A stretch of DNA of 55,465 bases, taken from positions 1 through 55,465 of the forward strand of contig CALDHX010000017.1 of assembly GCA_937901525.1 (NCBI GenBank). The letters are read 5' to 3'. Source of the DNA: an uncultured Bacteroidales bacterium. GTDB taxonomy: Bacteria; Bacteroidota; Bacteroidia; Bacteroidales; P3. Below are positions 8,116 to 17,382 of this stretch, piece by piece (position 1 is the stretch's first letter; each line of letters begins with the position of its first letter). The notes under the pieces were generated by a model that made no database searches, was not told the DNA's origin, and was given only the letters and a program-made list of their open reading frames with translations. The translations under genes and the position numbers were made by a program.

Positions 8116-9294
8116 ATGGAATCAGAAAAAAAAGAAATTAAAGAAATAGAACAAAGAGATAGGTTATTGGAACAATTTGTTCACCCATATTTTGATGAAG
8201 ATCCAGATATTGAAAGAGATAAGTTTGAAGTAAGTGATCTTTTATCAAGAGGTTGTAGCAGAGAACCTTTATCTTATAAGCCTATTTCTAAAAAAGAATT
8301 GGATAATTGTTCTAAAATGAATGTTCATAATTGGATGGGACATATACATTCACCTTCTAATGGAAATAGTTGTAATGTTGTAGAGGTTAGATTTAAAAAT
8401 TCAAGAAAGGATTTCTTTCGCTTACCTGAGGGATTAGAGATTTCAGAGGGTGATGTTGTAGCTGTAGAGGGAAATCCTGGACATGATATAGGAATAGTTA
8501 CACTTTCAGGGGAATTGTGTCGAATTCAAATGAAGAAAAAGAAGGTTGATATTAATTCTGATTTAAAGAAATTATACAGAAGAGCAAAGGCTGTTGATAT
8601 AGAAAAATGGTTGCAATCTGTAAGAAAAGAAGATAGCATGATTTTTAAAACAAGAGATTATGCTAATCGTTATAATCTTAAAATGAAGGTTAATGATGTG
8701 GAATTTCAAGGTGATGGTACAAAAGCAATCTTTTATTATACAGCAGATGAAAGAGTGGATTTTCGTCAGTTAATTAAGTCTTTGGCTGAGGAGTTTAGAA
8801 TTAGAATTGAAATGAAACAAATCGGCGCAAGACAAGAAGCAAGTAGATTAGGTGGAATAGGTACATGTGGAAGAGAATTATGTTGTAGTACTTGGCTTAA
8901 TACGTTTAATTCTGTTTCAACCGTAGTTGCTAAAACACAACAGTTGTTTCCGAATCCACAAAAATTAGCTGGACAATGTGGAAAGTTGAAATGTTGTTTG
9001 AATTATGAATATGATGTTTACATAGAGTCTTTAAATAAAATACCAGAATTAGGAGTAGAACTTGAAACAGAAAAAGGAAAGGCTATATATCATAAAGTTG
9101 ATGTATTTAAAGGTATATTTTGGTATTCTTATCAAGGTAGCACTGAATTATTCCCCTTATCTGCTGATACGGTTAAATACATAATTAATAAGAATCATAA
9201 AAATATAGTTGTAAAAGACTTAGAATCTTTCGCAGAAAAATTAGAAAATGACAAATCTTTACAAAAAGACGATTTAGATGAAAGGTATAATTAA
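8116..9294 (+). CDS. ricT: PSP1-domain protein RicT/YaaT
   Basis: 392 residues with the PSP1 C-terminal domain. The signature cysteines are C251 and C256-C257 (GIGTCGRELCCSTWL), then C288 and C293-C294 (AGQCGKLKCCLNYEYD). In Bacillus, RicT forms an Fe-S complex with RicA and RicF and promotes RNase Y-dependent mRNA processing. Bacteroidota lack obvious partners, so the role here is inferred only loosely. The linkage to holB is the same as in Bacillus (yaaT next to holB), which supports the call. The 3' end overlaps gldH by 17 nt. Confidence 0.87.
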   Translation: MESEKKEIKEIEQRDRLLEQFVHPYFDEDPDIERDKFEVSDLLSRGCSREPLSYKPISKKELDNCSKMNVHNWMGHIHSPSNGNSCNVVEVRFKNSRKDFFRLPEGLEISEGDVVAVEGNPGHDIGIVTLSGELCRIQMKKKKVDINSDLKKLYRRAKAVDIEKWLQSVRKEDSMIFKTRDYANRYNLKMKVNDVEFQGDGTKAIFYYTADERVDFRQLIKSLAEEFRIRIEMKQIGARQEASRLGGIGTCGRELCCSTWLNTFNSVSTVVAKTQQLFPNPQKLAGQCGKLKCCLNYEYDVYIESLNKIPELGVELETEKGKAIYHKVDVFKGIFWYSYQGSTELFPLSADTVKYIINKNHKNIVVKDLESFAEKLENDKSLQKDDLDERYN

Positions 9295-9751
9295 TAGTAT
9301 AGGTATTTTATTGTTTTTTATTTTGTTTACTGCTTGTAATCATAATGTAGTTTATGATGAAAATAAAGCTGTAAATCAACAATTATGGAAAACAACAGAT
9401 AAATTGTATTATGAAGTAGAAATAAAAGATACAATAAAAGCATACAAATTAGCAATCAATATTAGAAATACAACAGATTATCCTTATAGCAACATATATT
9501 TTTATATGAATACTATATTGCCGAATGGGAAAATTACAAAACAAGATACAATAGAGTGCTATCTTGCATATCCTGACGGCACATGGAAAGGAAAAGGTAG
9601 CTCTAAAATGAAAGATAATCGTTTTTGGATAGCGAAAAATATAAAATTTAGCCAAGAAGGTAAATATATTTTTGAGTTACGTCAAGCTACTACGGATTCA
9701 ACTCTAAAAGGAATATCTGATATAGGCTTGCATTTAGAATATCAAGATTAA
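9278..9751 (+). CDS. gldH: Gliding motility lipoprotein GldH
   Basis: 157 residues. The start inside the end of ricT gives a lipoprotein signal with lipobox FTAC and lipidated C20. The body contains VYDENKAV, the NIRNTTDYPYSNIYFYMNT segment and an IGLHLEY-type C-terminus, all typical of GldH. GldH is needed for gliding and chitin use in Flavobacterium; in non-gliding Bacteroidales the gene persists next to mrcA and its role is unclear. Translational coupling with ricT is likely from the overlap; mrcA begins 21 nt downstream. Confidence 0.82.
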   Translation: MKGIINSIGILLFFILFTACNHNVVYDENKAVNQQLWKTTDKLYYEVEIKDTIKAYKLAINIRNTTDYPYSNIYFYMNTILPNGKITKQDTIECYLAYPDGTWKGKGSSKMKDNRFWIAKNIKFSQEGKYIFELRQATTDSTLKGISDIGLHLEYQD

Positions 9752-9772
9752 AAAATCAAAATATTTTTTGAT

Positions 9773-12037
9773 ATGAGCGAAACTACAAAGAAGAAAAAAG
9801 GCAAAACAACTAACTTTAAAAAGTATATAAGTATAATGTGGGGAACATATATATGTTTTCTCATAGCCGTAATAGTGTTTTTTATATTATTATCATTAGG
9901 TTCATTAGGATTTATGCCAACATTTGAGCAATTAGAAAATCCAAAAGCAAATCTTGCAACAGAAGTTTATTCTGATTCTGGCGAATTGATAGGCTATATT
10001 GGTATTCAAAATCGTTCAAATGTAACATACAAAGATATATCTCCTAATCTTATTAATGCTCTTGTTGCAACAGAGGATGCAAGATTTTACGAACATTCGG
10101 GAATAGACTTACGTTCATTACTCAGAGTGTTGACAAAAACAGTTTTAGGAGGAGATAAAAGTTCAGGAGGAGGAAGTACGCTGACACAACAATTAGCAAA
10201 AAATCTATTTCCAAGAGAACAAAAATCAAAATTAGGAACAGTATTTGCAAAACTTAAAGAATGGGTAGTAGCAGTTAAACTTGAAAGAAACTATTCCAAA
10301 GAAGAAATTCTTTCAATGTACCTAAATACTGTAGATTATGGAAGCAATGCTTATGGAATAAAAGCAGCATCTCAAATATTCTTTTCAAAACAACCCTCAG
10401 AATTAGAAGTTGAAGAAGCAGCTGTATTAGTTGGACTTTTAAAAGCACCGACTGCGTATAGTCCAATACGAAATCCAGAGAATGCAAACAAGAGAAGAAA
10501 TGTTGTTTTAAGTCAAATGCAAAAATATGGATACATAACAGAGGCAGAATATAGAGAAAAATCAGCAAATCCAATAAAATTACGTTTCAATCCTCAATCT
10601 CACGATGAAGGAATAGCCACTTATTTTCGTGAAATGTTACGTAACTATATGAAAGAATGGTGTAAAACTCACTATAAAGCCAATGGGGAAAACTATGATG
10701 TACATAAAGATGGATTAAAGATATATACAACCATAAATTATAAAATGCAAAAGTATGCAGAAGAAGCAGTAAAAGAACATTTTACTACTTTGCAAGCAGA
10801 ATTTTTCAAACACACCAAAGGATATAAAGATGCACCATTTACAGGCATAAGTAAAGAAGATATAGATAAGTATTATTTGCAAGCGATGAAAAATTCTGAT
10901 AGGTATCGTTCTCTTAAATCGGAAGGATTATCAGAAAAAGATATCAAAGCCAATTTTAAAGAAAAGACAAATATGCGAGTCTTTACTTGGGCAGGAGATA
11001 AAGACACTATAATGTCGCCATGGGATTCACTTCGTTACTACAAACACTTTTTGAATACAGGAATGGTATCAATAGAACCACAAACCGGACACATAAAAGT
11101 ATATGTAGGAGGAATAAACTATAAACATTTCAAATTCGACAATGCAAAACTTGGAAGAAGACAAGTAGGTTCAACCTTCAAACCATTTGTTTATGCAGCA
11201 GCTATGCGAGATAGTGAATTATCTCCATGTTACGAATTAGAAAATTCACCAGTAACTTTTGAAGATTTTGACAATTGGACACCGAAAAATTCAAATGAAG
11301 ACAGAGAAGGAGAAAGCGTAACATTAAAATGGGCCTTAGCAAATTCAGTAAACTTTATATCAGCCGCATTAATTAAAGATTACACAACACCACAAGCCGT
11401 AGTAGATTTAGTAAAACAAATGGGAATCACAACACCTATGGAAGCCTATCCATCAATTTGTTTAGGAACATCGGATCTTTCTGTTATGGAGATGGCAGGA
11501 GCGATGTCCACATTTGTTAATGAAGGAATACACAAAGAACCAATCTTTATCACAAAGATATGCGATAATAAAGGTATGGTTTTAGAGGTATTTAATTCAA
11601 AAAGTAACTCTGCATTAGATGCAGAAACCTCATATTTGGTTTTAGAATTAATGAAAGGCGTTGTTGATGGAGGAACGGGAGGAAGATTAAGATATAAATA
11701 CGGAATAACAAGTACGATAGCAGGAAAAACAGGAACGACAGACAATAATTCAGATGGTTGGTTTATAGGAATAAATCCAAAATTAGCAACAGCAGTATGG
11801 GTTGGAGGAGAATTAAGAAGTATTCACTTCCGTTCAACAGCCTTAGGACAAGGAGCATCTATGGCATTACCTGTTTATGGCTTATTTATGAAACGTTGCG
11901 AAAAAGATCCAAAACTTAATTTCTATAAAGGCGATTTTGATAGACCGCCAACAATGTCAATAGATATGGATTGTAGCAATTATGTACAAGAAATAGACGA
12001 AGGAACAATGGAACAAGAAAGAAATAAGGGGTGGTAA
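9773..12037 (+). CDS. mrcA: Penicillin-binding protein 1A (bifunctional glycosyltransferase/transpeptidase)
   Basis: 754-residue class A PBP. One N-terminal membrane segment (about 21-46) precedes the GT51 domain with catalytic E101 in EDARFYEHSGID and the GGSTLTQQLAKNL motif. The transpeptidase domain has nucleophile S467 in GSTFKPF, an SVN motif in ALANSVNFIS, and K652-TGT. It polymerises and crosslinks peptidoglycan at the outer face of the inner membrane. Last gene of the holB operon; ended by a hairpin overlapping its stop codon. Confidence 0.95.
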   Translation: MSETTKKKKGKTTNFKKYISIMWGTYICFLIAVIVFFILLSLGSLGFMPTFEQLENPKANLATEVYSDSGELIGYIGIQNRSNVTYKDISPNLINALVATEDARFYEHSGIDLRSLLRVLTKTVLGGDKSSGGGSTLTQQLAKNLFPREQKSKLGTVFAKLKEWVVAVKLERNYSKEEILSMYLNTVDYGSNAYGIKAASQIFFSKQPSELEVEEAAVLVGLLKAPTAYSPIRNPENANKRRNVVLSQMQKYGYITEAEYREKSANPIKLRFNPQSHDEGIATYFREMLRNYMKEWCKTHYKANGENYDVHKDGLKIYTTINYKMQKYAEEAVKEHFTTLQAEFFKHTKGYKDAPFTGISKEDIDKYYLQAMKNSDRYRSLKSEGLSEKDIKANFKEKTNMRVFTWAGDKDTIMSPWDSLRYYKHFLNTGMVSIEPQTGHIKVYVGGINYKHFKFDNAKLGRRQVGSTFKPFVYAAAMRDSELSPCYELENSPVTFEDFDNWTPKNSNEDREGESVTLKWALANSVNFISAALIKDYTTPQAVVDLVKQMGITTPMEAYPSICLGTSDLSVMEMAGAMSTFVNEGIHKEPIFITKICDNKGMVLEVFNSKSNSALDAETSYLVLELMKGVVDGGTGGRLRYKYGITSTIAGKTGTTDNNSDGWFIGINPKLATAVWVGGELRSIHFRSTALGQGASMALPVYGLFMKRCEKDPKLNFYKGDFDRPPTMSIDMDCSNYVQEIDEGTMEQERNKGW

Positions 12038-12055
12038 ACACTCCTTATTTCTTTA
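12023..12055. terminator. Convergent terminator overlapping the mrcA stop
   Basis: AATAAGGGGTG / CACTCCTTATT (one G-T pair), loop GTAAA, then TTCTTTATT. It lies between mrcA (+) and the serine hydrolase (-). Confidence 0.6.
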
Positions 12056-12060
12056 TTAAC

Positions 12061-13287
12061 CTATTTCGTTTTCAAATAATCTGCTACTGCTTGATAGGCT
12101 GGCAGAGAAAAAGGATCATTTACACTGTTTGAAGCATTAGGATGAGAAGCTAATCTTACAATAACAGTTTCTGCAACAGGATTTATGTAAATAACTTGAC
12201 CATGTACACCTCTTGCACAAAAGGCTTGGTCTGAGTTTTTCATAACCCACCACATATTTCTGTAAGCCCAACCCTTTAAAAGAGGATAACTATCTTTATC
12301 AAACTTATTTGCATTAGAATTTTCAATAATATCCCTCATTAACCCCTGAGGAATAATTTGTTTTCCATTGAAAAAACCATCATTTCTAATCATTTCCCCG
12401 AAAGCAGCTAAGTCTCTCAATGCAGCATTAAAACCTCCACCGGCAAATTCAGTACCTGTTGCATCTAATTGATAATATCCCTCGATGTGAGCCCCCATTG
12501 GTTTGAAAAATCTTTCAGAAATCAAATCAGCCAAAGGCTTATCACATACTTTTGTAATAACCCAAGCTAAGGCATCAGTATTAATTGTTTTATAAGCAAA
12601 CTTTTGTCCGTGTTTTCCATTTTGTTTTACACTTTGAAGGAACTCTCTATAACTTTTAGCCCCAGTATAATCCTCAGGTTTTGGATAAGGGGTGCCAGCT
12701 TGTGAAAATTCCCAAATACGAGAATTAGGATTATTATAATTTTCATCATAATCCAAAGCAGTAGTCATATCCAATAATTCCCTAATTGTAGCACTACCAA
12801 AAGCAGAACCACTTAATTCTTCTACATAATAAGAAACCTTTTTGTTTTCATCAAGAATACCTTCTGCTACAAGTACTGCACCAAGAGTACCTGTAAAAGT
12901 TTTTGATACAGACATAACAGCGTGCGTACCATCAGGTTCTAAAAAACCATAATATCTTTCAAAAACAATTTTTCCTTTATGTAAAACAATAATTCCGTCA
13001 GCCTTTGCTAAATCAAGCGATTCTTCAAAACTGATGAGTTCTCCATTTAAAGTCTCAAACATAACTTTTGCAATAGCCTCATCATACTTTGTTTTAAAGT
13101 CATAACGATTATACTCAGCAGGCTTAACACCTTTTGTAGGGAAAAACATTCTCATATCACAAACGCTTTCCCTAATTTGAGGAAAGTTAAAGAAACTTCC
13201 ATCAATAACACTTTTAATCAAATCATTTTGAGCCATTACACCAATATTCATTGATAATAAAACGGCACTTGCAAAAAACTTTTTCAT
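12061..13287 (-). CDS. Secreted beta-lactamase-fold serine hydrolase
   Basis: 408 residues from the ATG at 13287. The upstream in-frame ATG at 13341 would add 18 residues ahead of the signal peptide MKKFFASAVLLSMNIGVMAQ and is less likely. The PF00144 (class C beta-lactamase/esterase) SxxK motif is S126-V-S-K129; the GGGFNAALRDLAAFGEMI and HGQVIY segments fit the later core motifs. Likely exported to the periplasm or outer membrane. Members hydrolyse esters, peptides or D-amino-acid peptides, and the substrate cannot be assigned. It faces the TonB-dependent receptor across a 158-nt gap. Confidence 0.88.
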   Translation of the reverse strand: MKKFFASAVLLSMNIGVMAQNDLIKSVIDGSFFNFPQIRESVCDMRMFFPTKGVKPAEYNRYDFKTKYDEAIAKVMFETLNGELISFEESLDLAKADGIIVLHKGKIVFERYYGFLEPDGTHAVMSVSKTFTGTLGAVLVAEGILDENKKVSYYVEELSGSAFGSATIRELLDMTTALDYDENYNNPNSRIWEFSQAGTPYPKPEDYTGAKSYREFLQSVKQNGKHGQKFAYKTINTDALAWVITKVCDKPLADLISERFFKPMGAHIEGYYQLDATGTEFAGGGFNAALRDLAAFGEMIRNDGFFNGKQIIPQGLMRDIIENSNANKFDKDSYPLLKGWAYRNMWWVMKNSDQAFCARGVHGQVIYINPVAETVIVRLASHPNASNSVNDPFSLPAYQAVADYLKTK

Positions 13288-13390
13288 AGATAATAAAGAT
13301 TTAAAATTTAACTCATATATAAACAACACTTCATAACACATTAAGTTTTGCTTTTAAAATAAAAAAATTAAAAATCATTATTTTTGAGTA

Positions 13391-13421
13391 TTGTCGCAAG
13401 AGAAGAAAGGAAGTAATTTTG
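13391..13421 (+). promoter_or_regulatory. Promoter of the TonB-dependent receptor
   Basis: TTG at 13391-13393, 20 nt, TAATTTTG at 13414-13421; supports the ATG at 13446 over the one at 13419, which overlaps the -7 element. Confidence 0.6.
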
Positions 13422-13445
13422 CACAAAAATTTAAAAAATAGTAAA

Positions 13446-15752
13446 ATGACAAGAGTAAAATTTATCTTACAACTAATTCTAATGCTGATTATATCAGGAC
13501 AAACATTAGCAAAAAATGCAAACCCAGAAGGATTGTCAATAGAAGGGCATATCTTCAACAAAGAAACACAAGAAGCAGTACTTTATGCTACTATAATGAT
13601 TAAAAATACTACAATAGGAACAACAACAGATGAAACAGGAAGTTTCATAATTAGAAATCTAAAACCAGGAAAATACACCTTAGTTGTTAGCTGTTTAGGA
13701 TATAAAACATTAGAAACTCAAATAGAATTAAAAAATGACAACACTCCACACATTCATTTAAACTTAGAACCACATGCAGTAATGATAGATGAGGTTGTTG
13801 TCTCAGCAAACAGAAATGAAACATCAAGAAAAGAAGCCCCAGTAATAGTAAATGTTCTTTCAAACAAGCAATTTGAAAAGAATAATGCACAAGACCTTGT
13901 TCAAGCCTTACCTTTTCAAAGTGGAGTAAGAGTTGAATATAATTGTCAAAACTGTGGCTTTCCACAAGTAAAGATAAACGGTTTAGATGGACCATATACA
14001 CAAATTCTTATAGACTCTCGCCCGGTTATGAGTGCATTAAGCGGAGTTTATGGCTTAGAACAAATTCCGGTAAATATGATTGAGCGAGTAGAAGTGGTAA
14101 AGGGTGGTGGTTCTGCTTTGTTTGGAGCAAATGCCATTGCGGGAACTATAAATATTATAACAAAAGAACCAACCACCCCAAGCCTTAGTGTAGGTACAGA
14201 TGTGCAAATGATAGGCGGAAGCTCTTATGCGCAAAACGTAAACGTAAATGGAGCGTTATTAAGTAAAGATAAAAAAACAGGAGCCTCATTTTATCAAACA
14301 TATAGAACACGTTCAGCTTACGATGCCGATAAAGACGGATTCACAGAGTTAGGAGAATTGGAAAATCTCTCTTTTGGAACAAATATATTCTATAATATAG
14401 ACAATAGAAACAAACTTAACTTGGAATATCACACAACAAACGAAGATAGAAGAGGTGGAAATAATCTGCATTTGCAACCACACAGAAGTGATATTTGTGA
14501 AATGACACAACATCAAATACATTCAGTGAATTTAAACTATAATTTTGTATCACTTAATGGTAAAAATCGTTTGAATACATACGCCTCTACACAATATATC
14601 AATAGAAATTCATATTACGGAGCTTATCAAGACCCAAATGCGTATGGAAAAACAAAAGATTTAACCTTCTTAGCAGGAGCAATGGCAAATCATAAATTAG
14701 ATAAACTCTTATTTTCACAAGCCGATATTACATACGGAGTAGAATATAGCAGTAATAGTTTAGACGATAGAGTGGAAGATTATAATATGTACACACAACA
14801 AACTGCAAATGTAATAGGAGGATATGTGCAATCGGAGTGGAAAAGCAATAAACTTAACTTTTTATTAGGAGCAAGAGCAGATAAACATAATCTTTTAGAA
14901 GCACCCGTAATAGCACCGAGAGTAAACTTGTTGTATAAGCCGATTTCCGATTTGCAACTCAGAGCAAGTTATTCAAGTGGCTATCGAGCACCACAGGTTT
15001 ACGATGAAGATTTACACATAACTCAGGTAGGAGGGGAAAGTGTTAGGACTGTGCTTGCTGAAAACCTACGTCCAGAATATTCTCACAGTGCAAGCCTATC
15101 GGCAGACTATTATATGCAAATAGGAAACAATGTTCAGATGAATTTTTTGTTAGAAGGATTTTACACAAACTTAGATGATGTTTTCGCATTAAGAGTAATA
15201 GGACATAATCAACAAACACAAACCACAATACAAGAAAGATATAATGCCTCAGGAGCAGTAGTTAAAGGAATAAGTCTTACAGCAAAAATGTCTTATAAAG
15301 ATATAATGACAATATCTGCTGCATATACCTTGCAATCGAGTAGATATAAAGAAACAGAATATTGGTCAGAAGATGAAAATGTAGCAGGTACTGATAAATT
15401 ACTAAGAAGCCCTGATGATTATGGTTATGTAAGTTTAGATTATACTCCAATTGAGAAATTAGGTATTAATCTTTCAGGAACATATACAGGAGAAATGCAA
15501 GTGCCTCACTATGCTGGATTCATAAATCAAGATCGTATGGAAACAACACCAAGATTTTTCGATTTGAATTGTGCGATTAACTACGATTTTCAATTGACAA
15601 AAAGCAATACACTTCAAGTAAAATTAGGAGTAAACAACATATTTAATTCATTTCAAAAAGACTTTGATCAAGGAGTTGATAGAGATTCAGGATATATATA
15701 TGGTCCTACACAACCAAGAACCTTTTATTTGGGTTTAAAACTAAAAATTTAG
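13446..15752 (+). CDS. TonB-dependent outer-membrane receptor
   Basis: 768 residues. After a signal peptide comes a carboxypeptidase-regulatory-like domain (about residues 30-110: IEGHIFNKETQEAVLYATI through GKYTLVVSCLGYKTLE). Then comes a TonB-box-like EVVVSAN, a plug with NCQNCGFPQVKINGLDG, and NMIERVEVVKGGGSALFG followed by AGTINIITKEP, then a 22-strand-type barrel ending FYLGLKLKI. The plug signature with two cysteines is common to a Bacteroidota group annotated as cobalamin, haem or metal receptors; the ligand is not determinable here. SusC-type features and a SusD partner are missing, so a glycan importer is unlikely. Confidence 0.92.
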   Translation: MTRVKFILQLILMLIISGQTLAKNANPEGLSIEGHIFNKETQEAVLYATIMIKNTTIGTTTDETGSFIIRNLKPGKYTLVVSCLGYKTLETQIELKNDNTPHIHLNLEPHAVMIDEVVVSANRNETSRKEAPVIVNVLSNKQFEKNNAQDLVQALPFQSGVRVEYNCQNCGFPQVKINGLDGPYTQILIDSRPVMSALSGVYGLEQIPVNMIERVEVVKGGGSALFGANAIAGTINIITKEPTTPSLSVGTDVQMIGGSSYAQNVNVNGALLSKDKKTGASFYQTYRTRSAYDADKDGFTELGELENLSFGTNIFYNIDNRNKLNLEYHTTNEDRRGGNNLHLQPHRSDICEMTQHQIHSVNLNYNFVSLNGKNRLNTYASTQYINRNSYYGAYQDPNAYGKTKDLTFLAGAMANHKLDKLLFSQADITYGVEYSSNSLDDRVEDYNMYTQQTANVIGGYVQSEWKSNKLNFLLGARADKHNLLEAPVIAPRVNLLYKPISDLQLRASYSSGYRAPQVYDEDLHITQVGGESVRTVLAENLRPEYSHSASLSADYYMQIGNNVQMNFLLEGFYTNLDDVFALRVIGHNQQTQTTIQERYNASGAVVKGISLTAKMSYKDIMTISAAYTLQSSRYKETEYWSEDENVAGTDKLLRSPDDYGYVSLDYTPIEKLGINLSGTYTGEMQVPHYAGFINQDRMETTPRFFDLNCAINYDFQLTKSNTLQVKLGVNNIFNSFQKDFDQGVDRDSGYIYGPTQPRTFYLGLKLKI

Positions 15753-15766
15753 CCACATTCTTAAAA

Positions 15767-15808
15767 GAAAAAAAAAGAGATGTCTTCGCCAGCATCTCTT
15801 TTTTCTTT
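15767..15808 (+). terminator. Rho-independent terminator of the receptor gene
   Basis: AAAAAGAGATG / CATCTCTTTTT around an 11-nt loop, then T-rich sequence that merges with repeat array D. Confidence 0.75.
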
Positions 15809-15888
15809 GTATTTTTAAATTTTTTCATAGAGATAATTCATTTTCTTATTGTGGTAATTTATTTTCTTATGGAGAAAATTTTTAAATT
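15799..15888. repeat. Phased repeat array D
   Basis: Units begin with C at 15805 (CTTTG), 15826 (CATAG), 15845 (CTTAT), 15866 (CTTAT) and 15889 (CTATG), spacing 21, 19, 21 and 23. The third unit contains TTGTGGTAATTTATT (15849-15863), an exact 15-nt match to the minus strand of the coding-sequence repeat at 44591-44605. This array is looser than the others. Confidence 0.6.
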
Positions 15889-15899
15889 CTATGAAATGA

Positions 15900-15924
15900 T
15901 TTTTGCTATTTTTGCTATTTTTGC
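15900..15924 (+). promoter_or_regulatory. Tandemly duplicated -7 element
   Basis: A 9-bp direct repeat TTTTTGCTA places two TATTTTTG elements at 15907-15914 and 15916-15923, 25 and 16 nt before the lipoprotein ATG at 15939. No clear -33 TTTG. Confidence 0.4.
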
Positions 15925-15938
15925 AAAAAAATAGAGCA

Positions 15939-16304
15939 ATGAAGAAAATATTGTTGATTCCATTGTTATTGTCTATGTTTATCTTTTCTTGTTCTAAGAA
16001 TGACAGAGAGCAGGAAATGATACAGGAGACAATTACAGGGTTTTATAAAAGTCTAAATAAGCGAGATTTTGAAAAAATGACACTTTTTGTTTCTCCAAGA
16101 ATGGAACAAAAAATGTCGTATTTCAAAAATATTTCCGAGGATATGGTAGTTTATAAACATTATAAGGTAAAGAATATTGTTGTCAATGGAAATATTGCTG
16201 TTGTTGAGATAGAATGTGTAGATATGTTTGATAATAAGATTATTTGTAATTGGAATTTGATAAAAATCAAAGATGAGTGGAAATTAGATGCGGGAATTTT
16301 ATGA
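15939..16304 (+). CDS. Small lipoprotein with NTF2-like fold
   Basis: 121 residues from the ATG at 15939, chosen because it starts a perfect lipoprotein signal (MKKILLIPLLLSMFIFSC). The in-frame ATG at 15903 lies before the -7 elements. The body (ITGFYKSLNKRDFEKMTLFVSP, NIAVVEIECVDMF, IKDEWKLDAGIL) has the helix plus sheet pattern of DUF4878/NTF2-like lipoproteins, which usually have no catalytic residues. The stop overlaps the next ATG by 4 nt (ATGA), indicating translational coupling with the nuclease gene. Function unknown. Confidence 0.72.
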   Translation: MKKILLIPLLLSMFIFSCSKNDREQEMIQETITGFYKSLNKRDFEKMTLFVSPRMEQKMSYFKNISEDMVVYKHYKVKNIVVNGNIAVVEIECVDMFDNKIICNWNLIKIKDEWKLDAGIL

Positions 16305-17377
16305 TAAAGAGAGTTTTATATATTGTTAATATAGTATTTGTACTTTTGTTGCTTGGGGTTTATGTTTCAGTGCGTGTAAGTCCTGAGATTTTTGCGGAAT
16401 TATCTTTGCTTTCTTATATTTATCCGCTTTTACTTGTAGTAAATCTTTTGTTTTGTGTACTTTGGCTGTTTTTTAAGTGGAGATATTTATTTGTACCCTT
16501 AGCAGTTGTTTTGGTAGGTGCTAATTTTATTCCTCGTTTCATTGGTCTAAATTCGGCAAATGATAACCTTGATGAAGATTGTTTAAGAGTTATGACATAT
16601 AATGTTAAGGGATTCACACAAAATGCAGAAGAAGACAGGGAAATTAGGATAATGAATAAAGATTCTATTTTATCTTTGATAGAAAGATATGATCCTGATG
16701 TTGTTTGTTTACAAGAATACGGCTCGGTAAAGAAGTCTGAGAGTAGTTTTCATTATGTTATGACAAAGAAGTTGGGCTATAAGTATTTTTTTGCACCATA
16801 TAATTATAAGGATTACGTAAGAGGTAGTGTGATTTATTCAAAAAAAGAAATTTCTACTTCCGGTGTTCTTTTCCCTATGGACAAAGAATTTCACCAAAAG
16901 ACGTATGCAGATATTAATTTCGGAGATAAAAAACTTAGAGTGTATAATGTGCATCTTGATTCTTATATGTTATCGGAGGAAGAGAAGGCTGAGGTTGAGA
17001 GTTTAAAGACAGGGGAAATTACCTCTAAGCAAACAAGAAAGAGTGTTATTGAAAAATTATTGGAAACCAATAAAGTGCAAGCAAAAGAAGTGAAAGAATT
17101 AACCTCTGTTATAGAACAAACGGAGGGAGATTTTATTTTGCTTGGAGATTTTAATGCTACGCCTTATTCTTACACTTATCAAGTGCTTACAAAGAATATG
17201 AAAGATAGTTTTGTTGAGAAAGGACAAGGCTTTTCTGGTACTCACAATTATTTTCTTCCTAAGTTTAGGATAGATTATGTGCTTGTAAGCGAGCAAATCA
17301 ATGTAGAAGGGTATCAACAAGAGGTGTTTGATTATTCGGATCATAATCCTGTTGTTGTGGATTTTAAATTTGATTAG
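16301..17377 (+). CDS. Membrane-anchored endonuclease/exonuclease/phosphatase family protein
   Basis: 358 residues, starting at the ATG that overlaps the previous stop. Three hydrophobic segments (about residues 6-26, 36-56 and 63-83) are followed by the EEP domain. Metal and catalytic motifs are LRVMTYNVKGF, DVVCLQEYG, VYNVHLDSYML, LLGDFNATPYSYTY and a terminal YSDHNPVVVDF. It is probably tethered in the inner membrane; whether it cleaves nucleic acid or phospho-lipids cannot be said. Spacing to nth is only 5 nt. Confidence 0.88.
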   Translation: MIKRVLYIVNIVFVLLLLGVYVSVRVSPEIFAELSLLSYIYPLLLVVNLLFCVLWLFFKWRYLFVPLAVVLVGANFIPRFIGLNSANDNLDEDCLRVMTYNVKGFTQNAEEDREIRIMNKDSILSLIERYDPDVVCLQEYGSVKKSESSFHYVMTKKLGYKYFFAPYNYKDYVRGSVIYSKKEISTSGVLFPMDKEFHQKTYADINFGDKKLRVYNVHLDSYMLSEEEKAEVESLKTGEITSKQTRKSVIEKLLETNKVQAKEVKELTSVIEQTEGDFILLGDFNATPYSYTYQVLTKNMKDSFVEKGQGFSGTHNYFLPKFRIDYVLVSEQINVEGYQQEVFDYSDHNPVVVDFKFD

Positions 17378-17382
17378 AAAAA

